DNA of 64,000 nt from Setaria digitata (Eukaryota > Nematoda > Chromadorea > Rhabditida > Setariidae). Numbering within the stretch: the first letter of the stretch is position 1; each line of letters opens with the position of its first letter. The stretch covers positions 1 through 64,000 of the forward strand of contig RCAB01000094.1 in the NCBI GenBank assembly GCA_003640385.1. Direction: 5' to 3'. Both the position numbers and the translations under genes were made by a program. This document shows, one piece after another, positions 24,714 to 37,977 of the stretch. A model generated the notes under the pieces. The model saw only the letters and a program-made list of their open reading frames with translations, ran no database searches and was not told where the DNA came from.

Positions 24714-26475
24714 TCGAATATACGAGGAACTCAGCGTAACAAAGGAGAGAAGAATTCTGAATAAATGTAAAAGGAAATATTCTGAACTGCAACAGTACAG
24801 TTTTATTCTAGCAGCCATCACAATTTCATTTTTTACAGTTCGAGAAATTCATTTAGAAAGTTATTTAAAATTAAATGCAATAAAAATAGTTGAAATCTCT
24901 TCAGCTTCTAGAGTAACTTCTGCCTCTAAAGTTTGCAATAGACAATTCCGAAATTTCCTACTACATAACAGATAACAATTCACGAATTCGATTGCTAACT
25001 TGAATTTTTCAACGGATTTTTCTTTTTTTTTTTTTTTTTTTTTACTGCACCTTACATACGCTCTCAATCACTGCAACCATTAGCATCTCTCACTATTTGA
25101 GCATTACCTCATTCTCTACAGCTATCTGCACGTCCTCAGTTGTAATTTTCAATACTTCCTTACTATGTTAATTATACTAACTAGAATTATTGGTTCATTT
25201 TCAGGAAATTAATACTGTCTAATTTCCGGAACACAAACCCCTATCAACATTCGAACACACCCCATTCTCCTCTTAAAGTCCGGTGAGAAAATATCGAACC
25301 ACTGTGTAGTGTTGTGTAAATTATTAAGATGTATCACGGGCTGCATTAAATCTTGTTAGCAGTAGTTTTTGCTTCATCGTGTGATTGTTGGTGTGTTTGG
25401 TTAGCGTAATTAATTAGGACACAAAGAGGGTAATTGTAAAGTGTTGACGTAATAAGTTTTGGTATTTATCTTGCCGCATGCTGCAGTAACCGGTTATGGC
25501 GATTACTCTGCCGTTCTTTAGGGGCAACAACTCATGGTGCCAAGTTATCGTAAGGTGTGGATTTACAGCTCTTCAGTATTTCCGCGATATTTGAGAGTAT
25601 AATAGATGTATTGAATAGGATTATCCTATAGAGGGACTACATAGGTATGTCGATGAAATGTGTAAACAAGCAGACATAGGACTATTGCAGCATTGCAACT
25701 TCACGGTTTTACTGTATAAGTAGTGTAGAATAGATTAGCCAGGGCTGCTTGACTCTTGACTTTTCTGGCGTTGTAAGCTCATTTTCAAAATTCTGTATCC
25801 TGCACACATCTGCTTTGGTATCGATGAACTACTGAGTGATTCATATGCATAATGCTGTTAATCGTATCATATATCTTGGGATACGGATCATCCCTGCTGT
25901 ATGACTCTGCTTCAGATAGAATTATGATATCGAAATCTGTATCTAATATCGACGTCGACATGTGGCAAATGTGGATTTGAAAAATTTTCAGAATTATTTT
26001 GTGAAATCGACCTCTATTTTCAAGTCTCTTTTTTATTTCAGTTAATCGCTTTGATTTCATTCAAGCGCTTAAGGAGATTGTTAGATCATGAAAATTAAAT
26101 AAGGTGAATTTCATTCACTTCAGGTGAGTGATGCGTGGAACCATGGGTTTGCACGTATTGATGTCGCAAACTCCATTTGAAGCATTTCATGATTTATTAC
26201 TTCAGCATTTTTCAAAACCTCAAAGTTCAGCTTTTTTTTTAGGATATTTGACAGTATATTTTATTTAGATGTTGTGCAGAAATTATTTTTGTTAACATTT
26301 TCTATAAATCAACTTTGAAATGAACATAACCTTGCTAAGTTTTACTGAACTCCATATTAAAAATTAAATTACATTAGTGACGCTTATTGATTAAGCTACA
26401 AAGACAAGTATGATACTGATTATAGTTTTGTTCAGAAATACGGAAAAGATTTACTGATCGAAATTTGCTCACCGA
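23662..26475. promoter_or_regulatory. Divergent intergenic region, kinase and Cbl promoters
   Basis: About 2.8 kb separates the start codons of the minus-strand PI3K gene and the plus-strand Cbl gene, so it must carry both promoters and any 5' leader exons. Coding content is negligible. The stretch 25270-25760 is visibly less AT-rich than its surroundings and may be a promoter or leader. A minus-strand open frame at 25785-26060 has no splice partner or recognisable domain. No specific factor-binding motif can be assigned by eye. Confidence 0.45.
24681..24713. repeat. (CA)n microsatellite
   Basis: ATAC repeats run into ten or so CA units, non-coding. Confidence 0.9.
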
Positions 26476-29400
26476 ATGGCTGTGAGCGGTTTTGCTTCAT
26501 CTATATTGAGTAAAATTCATGAAATTGTTAGTGGTGGTGCAGTATCTATTTTACATAATTACAATGGACGAAATGATGCGGTGGCTGGACCATCTAACAT
26601 AATGCAGATTCAGGTATCACTATATCTAGTAATGTGTTTGTCAGTTTTAATTCTGTTATATTATTCTTTACTTGTTTCCAGAGTCATTCATTCTCTATCG
26701 TAAAGTTTTTTTTTTTTTTTTTGGGGGGGGGGGGAGAACAAGTGCTTCAGAACAACTAATTCTTTTTCTTAACAGAATAGTTAATTTAATTAGAGTATCA
26801 GAAATGGCGATGGCGAAGTTTTTGCCATGGTGTTATCGTGCACAAGCAATTATCCAACAGTTTTTTTGGTTGGGGGAAGAATTTTTTTCATCGGGCATTA
26901 TTTTTTTTTTTCGAATATCCGTAGTTTCACTTGTAATAGAGTGTTATAACTACAATTAAGATTACAGGAACGTCGGTTAGTTGAAAAAACGTTTAAATTA
27001 ATGGATAATGTTGTCAAAAATTGTCAGCAGCCACGTCTGAATCTCAAAAATTCACCACCTTTCATATTGGATATACTCCCTGATACTTATCACCAGTTAT
27101 CTACTATCATATCTAAGAATCCAAATATACTAAAAGATAATGCATATTTGGTGCTGTTCTTAGAAAATGTCCAATCAAAGTGCAAACAGGTTATCATAAA
27201 AATATTCTCTATCGTATGCTTTCTGAAGTGAAACAGTGTATTTTTTTATACGGCCCTTTAGTCTTGCTCGTTTAAGTATTGATGAATAATCCTTCTGGCT
27301 TTCACAGTGTCTTTAATGTTAAGCATTTTTTTTTTTTCTAGACAATGAAGTTATTTAAAGAGGATCGTGAAAGAATTTACGATGAAAGATCTGGAGCACG
27401 GCGTAACCTTACTAAGCTTTCATTGATCTTTTCGCATATGTTAGCAGAGCTGAAAGCGGAGTTTCCGGATGGGCATTTTATTGGTGAAAACTTCCGTATT
27501 ACTAAAAAAGAAGCTGATGCATTTTGGAGAGAATCATTTGGCATAAAGTAAGCATTTGTGCATAATATTGTTAAGATTGGAATTTGTCGTTGTTTTTTGT
27601 GTATTAGAAGTTTTACAAGCGTAAATAATTTATATTTTACAACGAGCTAAAAGAATGGAAACTCCCATTTTTTTTCAGGACTACCGTACCATGGTTTGAA
27701 TTTCGAATCGCGTTAAGTAAAGTGCACAGACTGAATACTGGTTTAGAAACTCTTGCATTGAAGACTACCATTGATCTTACCGTTAATGAACACATTTCAA
27801 ATTTTGAATTTGATGTATTTACAAGGTTTGTTCATTTTTTTTAAATTTTATTTCCATCCTGATGCTTGGTTGTATATATCCTAACCAGACTTGTAAATTA
27901 TTGTGTAATGATTTTGAAAGATGAAATCTATTAATTTTATGATGTTTAATTGGATTTCAGACTTTTCCAACCGTGGAATACATTGTTGCATAACTGGCAG
28001 CTACTTGCTGTGACTCATCCCGGATATGTTGCTTTTCTCACATATGATGAAGTAAAACAGAAACTTCAGAAATATAGCAACAAACCTGGGAGGTTTGTCG
28101 CTTTTGTTTCGAATTCTAACACTAAATCTGTCGATTTCAAATATATTTCTTTCCAGTTATGTATTTCGCCTGAGCTGTACACGTCTTGGGCAATGGGCAG
28201 TTGGTTATGTTGCTCCTGATGGTAAAATTTACCAAACCATACCACAGAACAAGTCACTCATACAAGCCTTGGTTGATGGAAGTCGAGAAGGATTGTAAGT
28301 TGAAATTATCCGGTTTATGTAAAGGATTAAGAAGTTCCGAAAATTTTATTCCAATTTAATTTGCTTTGTATTTAATTCTTTTCCAACTCATATGGATTTA
28401 AGACGCATTTCTAGTGAAGATTTTAGACAAAAGTCTTATGTTTTCTGGGCTGTTTAGATTTTCCACATGTACTGTTTTTTAGTTACCGCTTTCCTGATGG
28501 CAGACCAACCAATCCAGACTTAAGTCACGCCTTGCAGCCAAGTCCTGAAGGTCATGTTAAAGTAAGTGAATTCCATCACAATTTTCATCCTAGTGGGGTG
28601 GAAATTGATTGGTTATGGATATTATCCATTCAACAGTTTGAATTTTCAGGTAACACCAGAACAGTACCAGATTTATTGTGAAATGGGCACCACATTTGAA
28701 ATGTGTAAAATTTGTGCAGAAAATAACAAAAATGTGAAGTTGGAACCATGTGGTCACTTGCTTTGTACACCTTGTTTGCAGAGCTGGCAGGTTACTGTTT
28801 TCTTGTTTGATCTTATAAGATCTAAATGTGAAGAAGCTTCAAAAAGGCTACTTGAGTATCCAACTCTTTGTCTCATCGACCTTATTACAAAGTTTTTCCT
28901 TTTCGGGAACTACTTTCAATTTTTTTTATCGAAAAATACCTGTCTTATTCATTCCTACATCGCACTGGTTATCACTTTATTCCTTCATCTGAGATACATG
29001 TGTGACATCCTAAAATATTGCAGGAATCGGATGGGGGTGGCACATGCCCCTTTTGCCGTTGTGAAATCAAGGGTACTGAGAGAATTATTATCGATTCATT
29101 TGATCCGATAGAAGCAAATAAAAAGCTTGGTTACGAGACGATTATTGAAAAAAACACAATCAAGAATGTCGTGAGCAATTTTTAATTTGATGCAAATTAT
29201 AAACACACCTTTTCTTACTCATTGTATCTTCTTCCTTTATTTTGACCAATTTCTGCTGAAATTGGAATGGAGAAATAACGCTTCTTTTAGCGACAATCTT
29301 GGCCACCGAGGAGTGAAGCTGTACCTCCACGACGGGCACCTCCGTTACCTCCTCGTTATGATTCATCTTCAGCTGGCAATAGTCCATCTGTAACGCGCAA

Positions 29401-29834
29401 ACAGTTGATTCTTGATGCTGATGTCGAAGGCGATAGTAACTCTTCAACACAAAATGACGACAAACTTGTGCATTCCGCAAATGTATTTTTTTTTTTTGAT
29501 TTCCAAAAATACTATTGAATAAATAGATAAACGGAAAATTTTCGAATATTTAGTGACATTTGGAACTTTCGAGAATTTTATTAATTACTTTCTGAGATCA
29601 TCAGGACTTTTCAGGTCTAAGGAAGTTTATGAATCATTTTTTTTTTTTTTTTTGAATGGGTATTTAAAGTCATTATTGCAGGATGTGATTCGAAATAGTG
29701 TTTCGCATTTAAAAGTATTAACACCAACGACAGCAGAGGGTTCATCTTATGTAAATGTAGTAACTTCCGGCGGGAAGTCAAATTATGAAGGATTACAGTA
29801 TGTGAACACTGCTGTGATTAATGGTCATTCATAG
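26476..29834 (+). CDS. sli-1: Cbl-family RING E3 ubiquitin ligase (SLI-1-like), 564 aa
   Basis: Cbl proteins bind phosphotyrosine on activated receptor kinases and ubiquitinate them; C. elegans SLI-1 is a negative regulator of LET-23/EGFR signalling. Eleven GT-AG exons join without frame error: 26476-26613, 26968-27189, 27342-27547, 27679-27825, 27961-28092, 28157-28294, 28483-28561, 28650-28790, 29024-29170, 29291-29482 and 29682-29834. Residues about 48-350 form the tyrosine-kinase-binding domain (four-helix bundle, EF-hand, SH2-like with [11 protein letters not shown]). The linker has E-Q-Y-Q-I-Y-C-E-M, retaining the regulatory tyrosine (363). The RING is complete, Cys373-x-x-Cys376 through P-F-C-R-C-E-I-K-G at about 410-418. 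A proline-rich stretch ([11 protein letters not shown]) follows at about 460-475. The tail is short, with no UBA domain visible, and carries Y-V-N at 537 and 554. Length resembles SLI-1 (roughly 580). The start is the first ATG of an exon ending in frame; an earlier exon is possible. Confidence 0.96.
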
Positions 29835-31900
29835 ATGTTGAAGGTTACTAATTTCAAATTTGTCATTCCTGTATAACTTGGGATTCACTTTATATTTTGT
29901 TAACATTTCGAATCCACGAATTTTTTTGATTCTTTTCCGTACATGATATTCCCAAATTTGATGATAAATCTTTGTTATCGAATATATCAGTTAAATTTTG
30001 AATCCGAAGTTTTAATTATCATATTAAAAGTAAATGTACATTCGTACTGTAATTTTTTATATATTTTGCATATAAGAAGCAGTTCCATTTTTTCCTCTAA
30101 AAAATTGCTTCTTCATGTTAGATTTTTTTAGCCGCTCAAATAGCGTTTTTCTTTGCTTTTTGCATGTTAAAAAAAAACTTGAATAACTTTACCAGTAAAT
30201 CGGAGCACAGCAGTTACAAATTCTTTTACATATTTGTAATTTGTAACAAATTTATATTTTAGAGACTGACCTCTCTTTCTTGTGTTATCAACTTAGCACT
30301 AGAAATGAGGCAATAACTTACAATAGCAAACTTTTTTTTTATCCTCATATATTCGTTTTTTTTTTTTCTCATCTGCTTAATTAAGCTTGTATTACAAAGC
30401 GAAGAATGTAGCAGTCAGAAGATACTGTCCGAAGATAAGTCTGGGAAAGAACAGCGGTTTCACTCTGAATTCTCATGGAGTTGATTTCTCATGACTTGAT
30501 CTCATGGAGTAAAGAGAAAAACACTTTTTTTCTCTGTATTTTACTTCTTCACTGCTTCGTTCAGCGTAGAAGATTTCAAAATTATTTGTCATCTAACATT
30601 TATTTGTTTCTTCTCTCTTTATTGCTCGATTTTTTTTTTGCCTTGTTAATCATGTTGGTCTTTCAACTTCTTCTCCCCTTAATTATTTAGGCTGGAACTT
30701 TGTCATTTCAGTGTTTCTTTTCCTTTTTTTTTTTTCTTTTTACTTTATAATTTTTGATCTGAGCTATTTTTTTCTTTTTCGATTTCACTATTCATTCCGG
30801 TTTAGGAATTCATAAGCGGACATTTATGAAAATATTTCTTTACATCCTTAGCTTTACGCAAAAAACTACAGAGCGAGTCACTCCTCTTCATTTCTGCATT
30901 TGCTTAGATCAGTATTCTCCAACGAATTTTGTTAGGAGAAAAAAAAGCCGTTTGAATTTGAAAACATTGTTCATCTGCTCATAGGATTTATTTCATTATT
31001 CCGATTGGATGTTTTATATGCTAGAGCTGCAACTTTCAAATATACCATAGTTGAGTTACATAAATTTCGTACTTTCAAAATTAAAAATTTTCATTCTATT
31101 TAATTCTTTAAATAAAGCTTACCAGTTAGTTTAGTACTTTGGTTGGTGTGCGAATGTTTGGATGGTTCCATGAGTTTCTTTCTGAAGTCTGTATGGCACC
31201 CAGGAATTACGTGTTCATTTCATTTTGGTTTTTTTTTTTTTTTTAAACTCAGAAGTGAAAGCGGTATCGATGGCAATATCACCTGTTTTTCAATGTTCAC
31301 TGCCTATTCTCCGTTTTCATACCACCCAATGCTTATGATTGTATCACCCATTGTTTTGCTATAGTTCAGTACGAGGAGTTACAAGTTGCATGTGTCTATC
31401 GTTTACGTATTTTATTTGCATCAAATAAATCTTACTCTTTTTGATGTAATGCTTTTGTATGTTTTTTTTTTTTTTTCTGTTGTGTGTGTGTTTGTAATGA
31501 GAATACACCATAGATTAAAAGTGCTAAGATAGGGCTAAGTTTCTAACATGATTGAATATAAAGTTCTGGATCAAGAATTTATTTTTCCCTTCTAGCTAGT
31601 GATGCTTCACTCTTGGTTGCCAATAAAATTAATGATGCCTAGTTGCTTTTGCAGGACTGATAATAGACAGGTTTTAGTCAACGTAGACCATCCGTCAGGT
31701 GATGGCTTTCTTATAAATTATAACCACTTCAGAGTTTAGTGTTGCGATGAATAGAGTTTTTTCTCTTGATATCTTCATTTTGAGGATCAAAAAAAAGAAA
31801 AAAAAAGGGGAAAGAAAAGTGAAGGAAAGTAACATTGCAAATAACAGATACGAGGAAGTCGAAAGAAATGAATAAAATCAATGCATCATTGATCAGAGAT
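29835..31900. other. 3' flank of Cbl gene and spacer between convergent genes
   Basis: T-rich DNA with no supported gene. Candidate polyadenylation signals AATAAA for the Cbl transcript occur at 31111-31116 and 31424-31429, implying a 3' UTR of 1.3-1.6 kb if used; nearer signals were not seen. The right end is the 3' flank of the minus-strand Clc-like gene. Confidence 0.45.
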
Positions 31901-34467
31901 TCACCGTCCGATGTGGATCGGTCGATCTTCAATCTCGAATTCGGCAGTTGCTGCTCGAGAACCCTTATGCTTGTGCGATCCGAGCGCGAATACTATCCCA
32001 GCGAATAGGTAAATAATTACACATGCCCAAGCTAAGTACGTTGGTAGGCCTGTTGTTTGGCCCACTGAATAATCCCATTCTATATTCTAAAATATATTTC
32101 AGTATTATTTCCGTAATTTTCAAAAGCGATATCTTGACCTGATTTTTTTATTAATTCTTGAAAATCATGAATGTAATTTCATTAAAATATGTAATAAATG
32201 CCATCGTGAAATTCACAAGTTTAAAGGGATCCGTGAAGTTGGATAACTGAGCAAAAGAGAACTCCGGTTCCCGTAATATACCTACCTAAATAAAAAAAAA
32301 AAACAAAAAGTTAAACGTCAGAAAATTGAGTGTTCCTACTGCTGATTTCGCAGTCATCTAATGTATGAAAGTGCAAAGTTTTAAATATAAATGATCAAAA
32401 TTATCGGTTTCTGTGAACATTTTTAAATGTTTTATATAATAAACAACTACAACTTCATTCTGGCAAATTTTCAGTGGAAAATTTACGAAGTTTTAGTTTC
32501 CGGATAACAATTGGTTTTTCTTTTTCTTTTTCTTTTTTTTTTTTGTCTTATTAAAGTTCTTTGTTAGTAGAGAAGGAAGGCTACATTTTCTCTTGATTAT
32601 CAGTGTTTTTCTATACAACTTTGAAATAGCTTTACTTGATTTCTTGTCTAGCACTGTGTATTACCTTTCCTATCGTTCTTTAGCCCTTCGCCTCTTCATC
32701 AAATCACTGATGTGCAAATACTTAAGAGGGATAAATGCAGATGACAGAAGGCTAATAAATTCAAAAAAGAAAAGAAAAAAAATTTCATATATGATGCAAT
32801 CGGACAAGAATTCTTGACATTATTCAATCATCATTTGTATTTTATTATTATCATATAGATTATTTATAATTTATGATGATTTTCTAAAGAAGGGAAAATA
32901 ATTATTTTAACCTTCGCTTGTTCCGCTACAGAACGATTCCATTCGCTAACGCTGTTTGTTAATATTTCTATCGTTACAACAATACACATCGCTGGAAAAT
33001 TTGTGCAAATTTAAATGTAATTCTTTATCATTCTTTAATAGTTAATTTAATTTGATAATTTCCATTGCACAATTAATTGTTTCCATCAAAAAAAAAAAAA
33101 AAAAATTAGAAAAAAAAGGTGATTGCTTTATAGCTTTTTTTTTTTTTCCTTTATCTTATATAAATAATATTTTCCCACTGAACTAAATTTAATCTTAGTT
33201 AATTTATTGTAAAAAAAGTAAAAATAATTAGAAAAAAAAAAAATCACCAATAACGCCATAAAGGCATGCAACCAAACGTTTAAAANTCCTTTATCTTATA
33301 TAAATAATATTTTCCCACTGAATTAAATTTAATCTTAGTTAATTTATTATAAAAAAAGTAAAAATAATTAGAAAAAAAAAAAAAAAATCACCAATAACGC
33401 CATAAAGGCATGCAACCAAACGTTTAAAAATATAACGATGATGGTAAAATGTGTATACTGCAAGTGCATTGGTAGAAAACATTAGCAATAATGATATAAC
33501 ACCAAATACCATTTGCGCCAGGTAATAATCTAGAAAATTCAACTTTTTAACTAAACTTTATTTCTATGAATATAGCTTTTCATTATGGAAACATATCTAC
33601 TGGCTAACTTTTTATTTTCGTGCATTTAACCGGGAATCAAAATGGGCTGTTTTAGAATATATTTCAATTACTTAACACAAAATATCCGCAGCGATTAAAA
33701 GGATAAATAATATTCTTACAGAATCTACTTTTTTTTTCTTTTTTTTGTCAAAAAGAAAATGAGTTTAGGAAATTTTCATTTTACTTAATTAAAATTTCGT
33801 ATACAGTTGTAAATTTTGAGTAATTTGTATAATGGATGAAAAAAATGTAATATAGTAAAAATTTTTAAATAAATTTGTGAATACTTTGGAAGTTTTAAAA
33901 CATATTTTTCACATCTTTCATATAATCTTTCTAATTTACATTTTGAACTTTTTTTTTTCTTTTCTTTTTCCGATAAAAAATTCTCGAAAGAAAAATAGGA
34001 AATGGAAATTTGAACAAACGTTTCAGATCAGCATCTGCAAGTCGAAGGACATGTTCCGGAGGACTTGGAAAATGCGGTATCCATTCCACTTAAAATTAAT
34101 ATTTAGTAATTTGGCAATCATTATTTCTCCTTTTTTTTTTCTTTTTTTGTTTTTGACAAGAAATTGAGCTTAAATTTTGTTAACATCCTTCAAAAAAAAA
34201 AAAAAAAAGTTGAAAAGCTAAGAAGCAAGATCCACTCCAGAATTATTTCAACCGAATGGTTAATTATTTGAACAAAAAAAAAATTAAAAATAACATACCA
34301 ACCGCTTTTGTACCATTTGTTTTCTTCCTCCATTCACCCCAAACACCTAATTCTACGTGAATTTCTTCCAGGTCTGTATTTGTAAAATCGATTATGGTCC
34401 AGTTTGGTGTAAGCAATGAAATTATAAATATTATAATTGCTATCTGAAATCGTTTAATTATTTTCAT
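31901..34467 (-). CDS. Clc-like (claudin-superfamily) four-TM protein, 213 aa
   Basis: Five exons in consistent phase: 34467-34299, 34088-34020, 33529-33392, 32991-32912 and 32086-31901 (TGA). The product has four membrane segments: about 8-21 (I-A-I-I-I-F-I-I-S-L-L), about 82-102 (Q-M-V-F-G-V-I-S-L-L-L-M-F), about 118-136 (L-Y-G-V-I-A-A-M-C-I-V-V) and about 167-185 (A-C-V-I-I-Y-L-F-A-G-I-V-F). The first extracellular loop has G-V-W-G-E-W-R followed by W-I-P-H-F-P-S-P-P-E-H, which recalls the claudin W-x(n)-G-x-W signature and nematode Clc-like proteins. The cytoplasmic tail ends E-I-E-D-R-P-I-H-I-G-R. A role in cell junctions or epithelial barriers is inferred from the superfamily. The end of exon 3 is duplicated across an N at 33286, which looks like an assembly fault and does not affect the frame. 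Family assignment is from memory of motifs; the four-TM layout and splice phases are seen directly. Confidence 0.78.
33147..33430. repeat. Near-identical direct repeat either side of an N
   Basis: Bases 33147-33285 recur at 33287-33430 with two or three substitutions and longer A-runs, with a single N exactly between them. The first copy includes the last 40 or so bases of exon 3 of the Clc-like gene. The geometry fits two overlapping contig ends joined without merging. Confidence 0.88.
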
Positions 34468-34669
34468 ACATATGCACTATATATTTATATTTCTCTTCCT
34501 ATTTCTTTTATGTTTTGTTTTCAAAAGAGATTTTGGAAATTATGCTATGCTATGCAACGTATAAATATATATCCATTTCTTTGCTTAAGTTTGATATTTT
34601 TGTCTTATAAGTAACCAAATATATCAAATTACTCATTTGGTGTAAAAATTTTTATTTATTTTCATTGAG

Positions 34670-36240
34670 TTACTTTACATCTTCAATCTTTTTTCCTCCA
34701 TCTCTTGTTTCATTCTTTCACATAATCAAAAACAAAATGTTAATTAAGTTGTAAAAGTTGCAAAATATTCCCCCTGCCATCAATCATTCACATATTTACT
34801 CAAACATGTAAATATATAAAAATAAATTGCAGCTAACCAATTTCAGTTCAACTTGACAAGTAAAGATGTAATTTAAGAAATAGCTTTCAAGAACGGATGC
34901 AGTGAAATAATAATTCACCCCATTCACTATAAAATCATCCTTTGAATAAATACTTCCACAATTTTTGCTTTTAATTTTTCTCTAAGAAAGCATAAATAAT
35001 AGGACAATTATAATTTGCTTACTATAAGTCTCCTTAGGGATTTCATTCATTTCTCATGTTATTCTGGTTTATTTTAAAATTCGTACAAAATTATCTTCAA
35101 ATTGTATATAACATTGACACAGATATCAAGATAAAATTTTTGTAACTGTGAAAAAAAAAAAAAAAAAACAAAAAACGAATTTAGATAAAATTAAAAAATA
35201 TACTAGTTATTAGTTAGATATATTTGATTAAATAAAGTTTGAACTTCATTTGTTAAATAAAACTACTTCATTCCATTGCTTTTTGTTTTGTGTTCCTTTT
35301 CTTTTCTCTTTTTTTTTTTTTTTTTTCTGGTAAAAAAAGAGAAAAAACGAACATACGCAAGAAGAGTTGCAAATGCCATACATCGCCGTTGCCATATAAT
35401 TGAATGATACCTGAGAGAAATATGGAAGGTGAAAATTAATTAGTTCACAATTCAGTGCTCATTTGCGTCAGTTTAATATTCTAATGGTTCAAAAGTAAGA
35501 ATTACTTGAATAATTTAAATTTTGAATATATGAAAAAAATATTACGAAGAAACATTCCTACATGAGGGAGGCTTTAAGTATTTTATTGCGACATCTTAAT
35601 AACTGACGTCATCAGAGAGAATTAATTTTTCTGTGAAAATTAGGTACAAAATTCCTATCAATAATTAAAAAATTTTACATGAAAATTTTTCGAATTAAAT
35701 ATTTTAGTTAAATCTAAAACTCATCATATAGGAAGCTGAAAAAAAAAAAAGGCAAATAATATTACTTCAATATTCATATAACTAGATAATTATGGCAAGC
35801 ATATATTTTGAAATTTTATAAAATTTGCAAAATGAATAAATATAATTTTCCACAATCTATAGATTTTCTGTGTAATAGCTTAAAATGCAAGAAGACAAAA
35901 TAACTAATTAACTTCTAAGATTGTTTACAACAACAACAGGAAGTTCCGTTTTACAATGACAACTTGTCCGTACGAACAGTGCTGATACAACCAACGCAAT
36001 GGAAAATGCTCAATTTTTTAAAACTTTTATTCTCCTCTCCCTATTTTAATGCTAAAATTAACAAAAATAATTATATGTGAAAGGGGAAAAAAAAAAAAAC
36101 GGGAGAGAGGGAGACAGAAAGAGGAAGAGAAAAAGAAAAATGTTAACAGTATGATTGATAAACATTTTCATATTTTATTGAATTTTTTCTTCTTTAATAA
36201 GCAGTAATATACTTTCAGTGTATGTAGATGTTTCTTTAGC

Positions 36241-36276
<36 letters not shown>

Positions 36277-37747
36277 AGAAATGGANAAATTTCGAAAATG
36301 GGGAAATTTTTAAATAAAAAGAAAATGAATTCAAAGAAATATTGCGAGAGGAAGAAAAAAAAAGTGTAAAACATAACAGATAATGATAGATGAATGATCA
36401 TTGTAGCAAACCATAAATACATATGTCTCTTTCCCTCTATCAAAGGAAATAATTTTGGAAGAAAACAAAAAACAAAAAAAAAAAAAGAAATTTTTCTCAT
36501 CTTCGGCACTCATTCTCGACATTCAGCTCAACGTCGTATCTTTCAACTCTTTTTGTTACCCGATAAATCAGAACTTTTTCTTTTCCCTCCACTTCGTAAA
36601 CATAGCTTGTTCTAACTTCTGAATTACAACACTGAGGAGATAAGGGAAGAAAGAAACTTGAATAAATAAATATGGCCTAAACATTTGTACCTATTACTTC
36701 TGATTAACTTTCTTAAAATTACAAGAATAAATTCATTTATTAATAGAAAAAAAAAAAAGTCACATATTTTGGTAAAAAGTTATCAGACAAAAATTCAAGT
36801 AGCAGTAGTAATAGTAGTTGGTAGCACTTTTTTTTTATAATAGCTTTTTCTTGACAATTAAATGGAGTAATTATATGAATTTCCTTTTTAACTATACCCT
36901 ACCTACTTCATGCATTACAAAGAGGATACTTATCATTTTCTAAAAATCCTCCTCTCCTGTCACCTCATTTCCTCTACTGAAGTTTTTCAAAAATCCTCCC
37001 TGTCTTCGATCAACCGTTTTCTGTCTTTCAAAACCTAAAGAAAAAAAAGAAAAGTAAAAGGAAAAAAATCTTTCATAACTCTCCATCCTGTCCTATGCCT
37101 CCGGATCCTGTCCCCAGTCCACGTTTCTCTTATTTCTGGGCTTCTGGGCTTCCTTTCCAGTTCCACTCGTTTTTTGGTTAGTTTTTGCTAATGACAAGAC
37201 TGACATTATTTCAAACTAAAATAAATTATATGAGATTAATGCTTCATTGATGCATGGGAAACTGAAATTATATGGCAAGGAATAAGACCATAGCGGTAAA
37301 AAGTTAGCAAAATAGCCGAAAATATCATTTAAAAAAATGAATAATAAATAAAACAAATAAACAAATGAATGAATCAATTCAAAAAAAAAAAAAATGATTA
37401 TTTAGCTTTAAAATACATTCCGCAATTAGATATGGTACGAAACCAAATGTAATTAAGACAATATTACACATTGTCCATTCTGAAAAAAGGAGCAAACTGA
37501 AATATTTTCCTGTTAAAATCTCTGATTTTTCATTTCCTTCTGAACTATAATATGATTTTTCATATTGCAATTAGAAATGAATTGAATTTAAAAAAATAAA
37601 TGCCAAAAAAAAAAAAAACAATAATAATTAACGGATAAAAAATGAACAACGAAAAAGGAGAAGAAAAAAGAAAAAAAAAAACACAAACCGTTTTAAATTA
37701 AGCACTTGTGATCCGCGTAGATCGACGGTATTATCAATTAATTGCAT
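34670..37747 (-). CDS. Tentative small membrane-protein gene
   Basis: Minus-strand segments that read as exons: 37747-37689 (ATG; M-Q-L-I-D-N-T-V-D-L-R-G), 37496-37417 (S-E-W-T-M-C-N-I-V-L-I-T-F-G-F-V-P-Y), 36008-35929 (S-I-A-L-V-V-S-A-L-F-V-R-T-S-C), 35410-35357 and 34926-34838, with a possible hydrophilic last exon 34714-34670 ending TAA. The first four join with GT-AG sites and matching phase. The join from 35357 to 34926 needs a weak alternative donor, and the last acceptor is poor. The product would have at least two hydrophobic, membrane-type segments and resembles nothing I recognise. It lies in the same orientation as, and about 200 bases upstream of, the Clc-like gene, so a nematode operon is conceivable. 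Confidence is limited by short exons and AT-rich sequence. Confidence 0.35.
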
Positions 37748-37905
37748 TTTCGATTTTTATTATGCCAGCAGAAATAAGTGATAAATAATGATAAAAATAA
37801 TAATAGTAATAATGAGCAGTTAATTATGACTTCTGACTAATGAATAAATAATAATAATACAATAGAAATTCAGTAATTTTGACAATGAAATTTTTAGAAA
37901 TAGTT

Positions 37906-37932
37906 ATTGCTGTTGTTGCCGTTGTTGTTGTT

Positions 37933-37977
<45 letters not shown>

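Noticed and set aside
25785..26060. 91-codon minus-strand open frame between the kinase and Cbl genes
   Set aside because: No domain, no convincing splice partners, and it lies in the shared promoter interval. Kept only as part of the intergenic entry.
26614..26967. Open frame spanning the first Cbl intron
   Set aside because: It contains poly-T/poly-G tracts and hydrophobic junk; exon 2 at 26968 joins exon 1 directly in phase.
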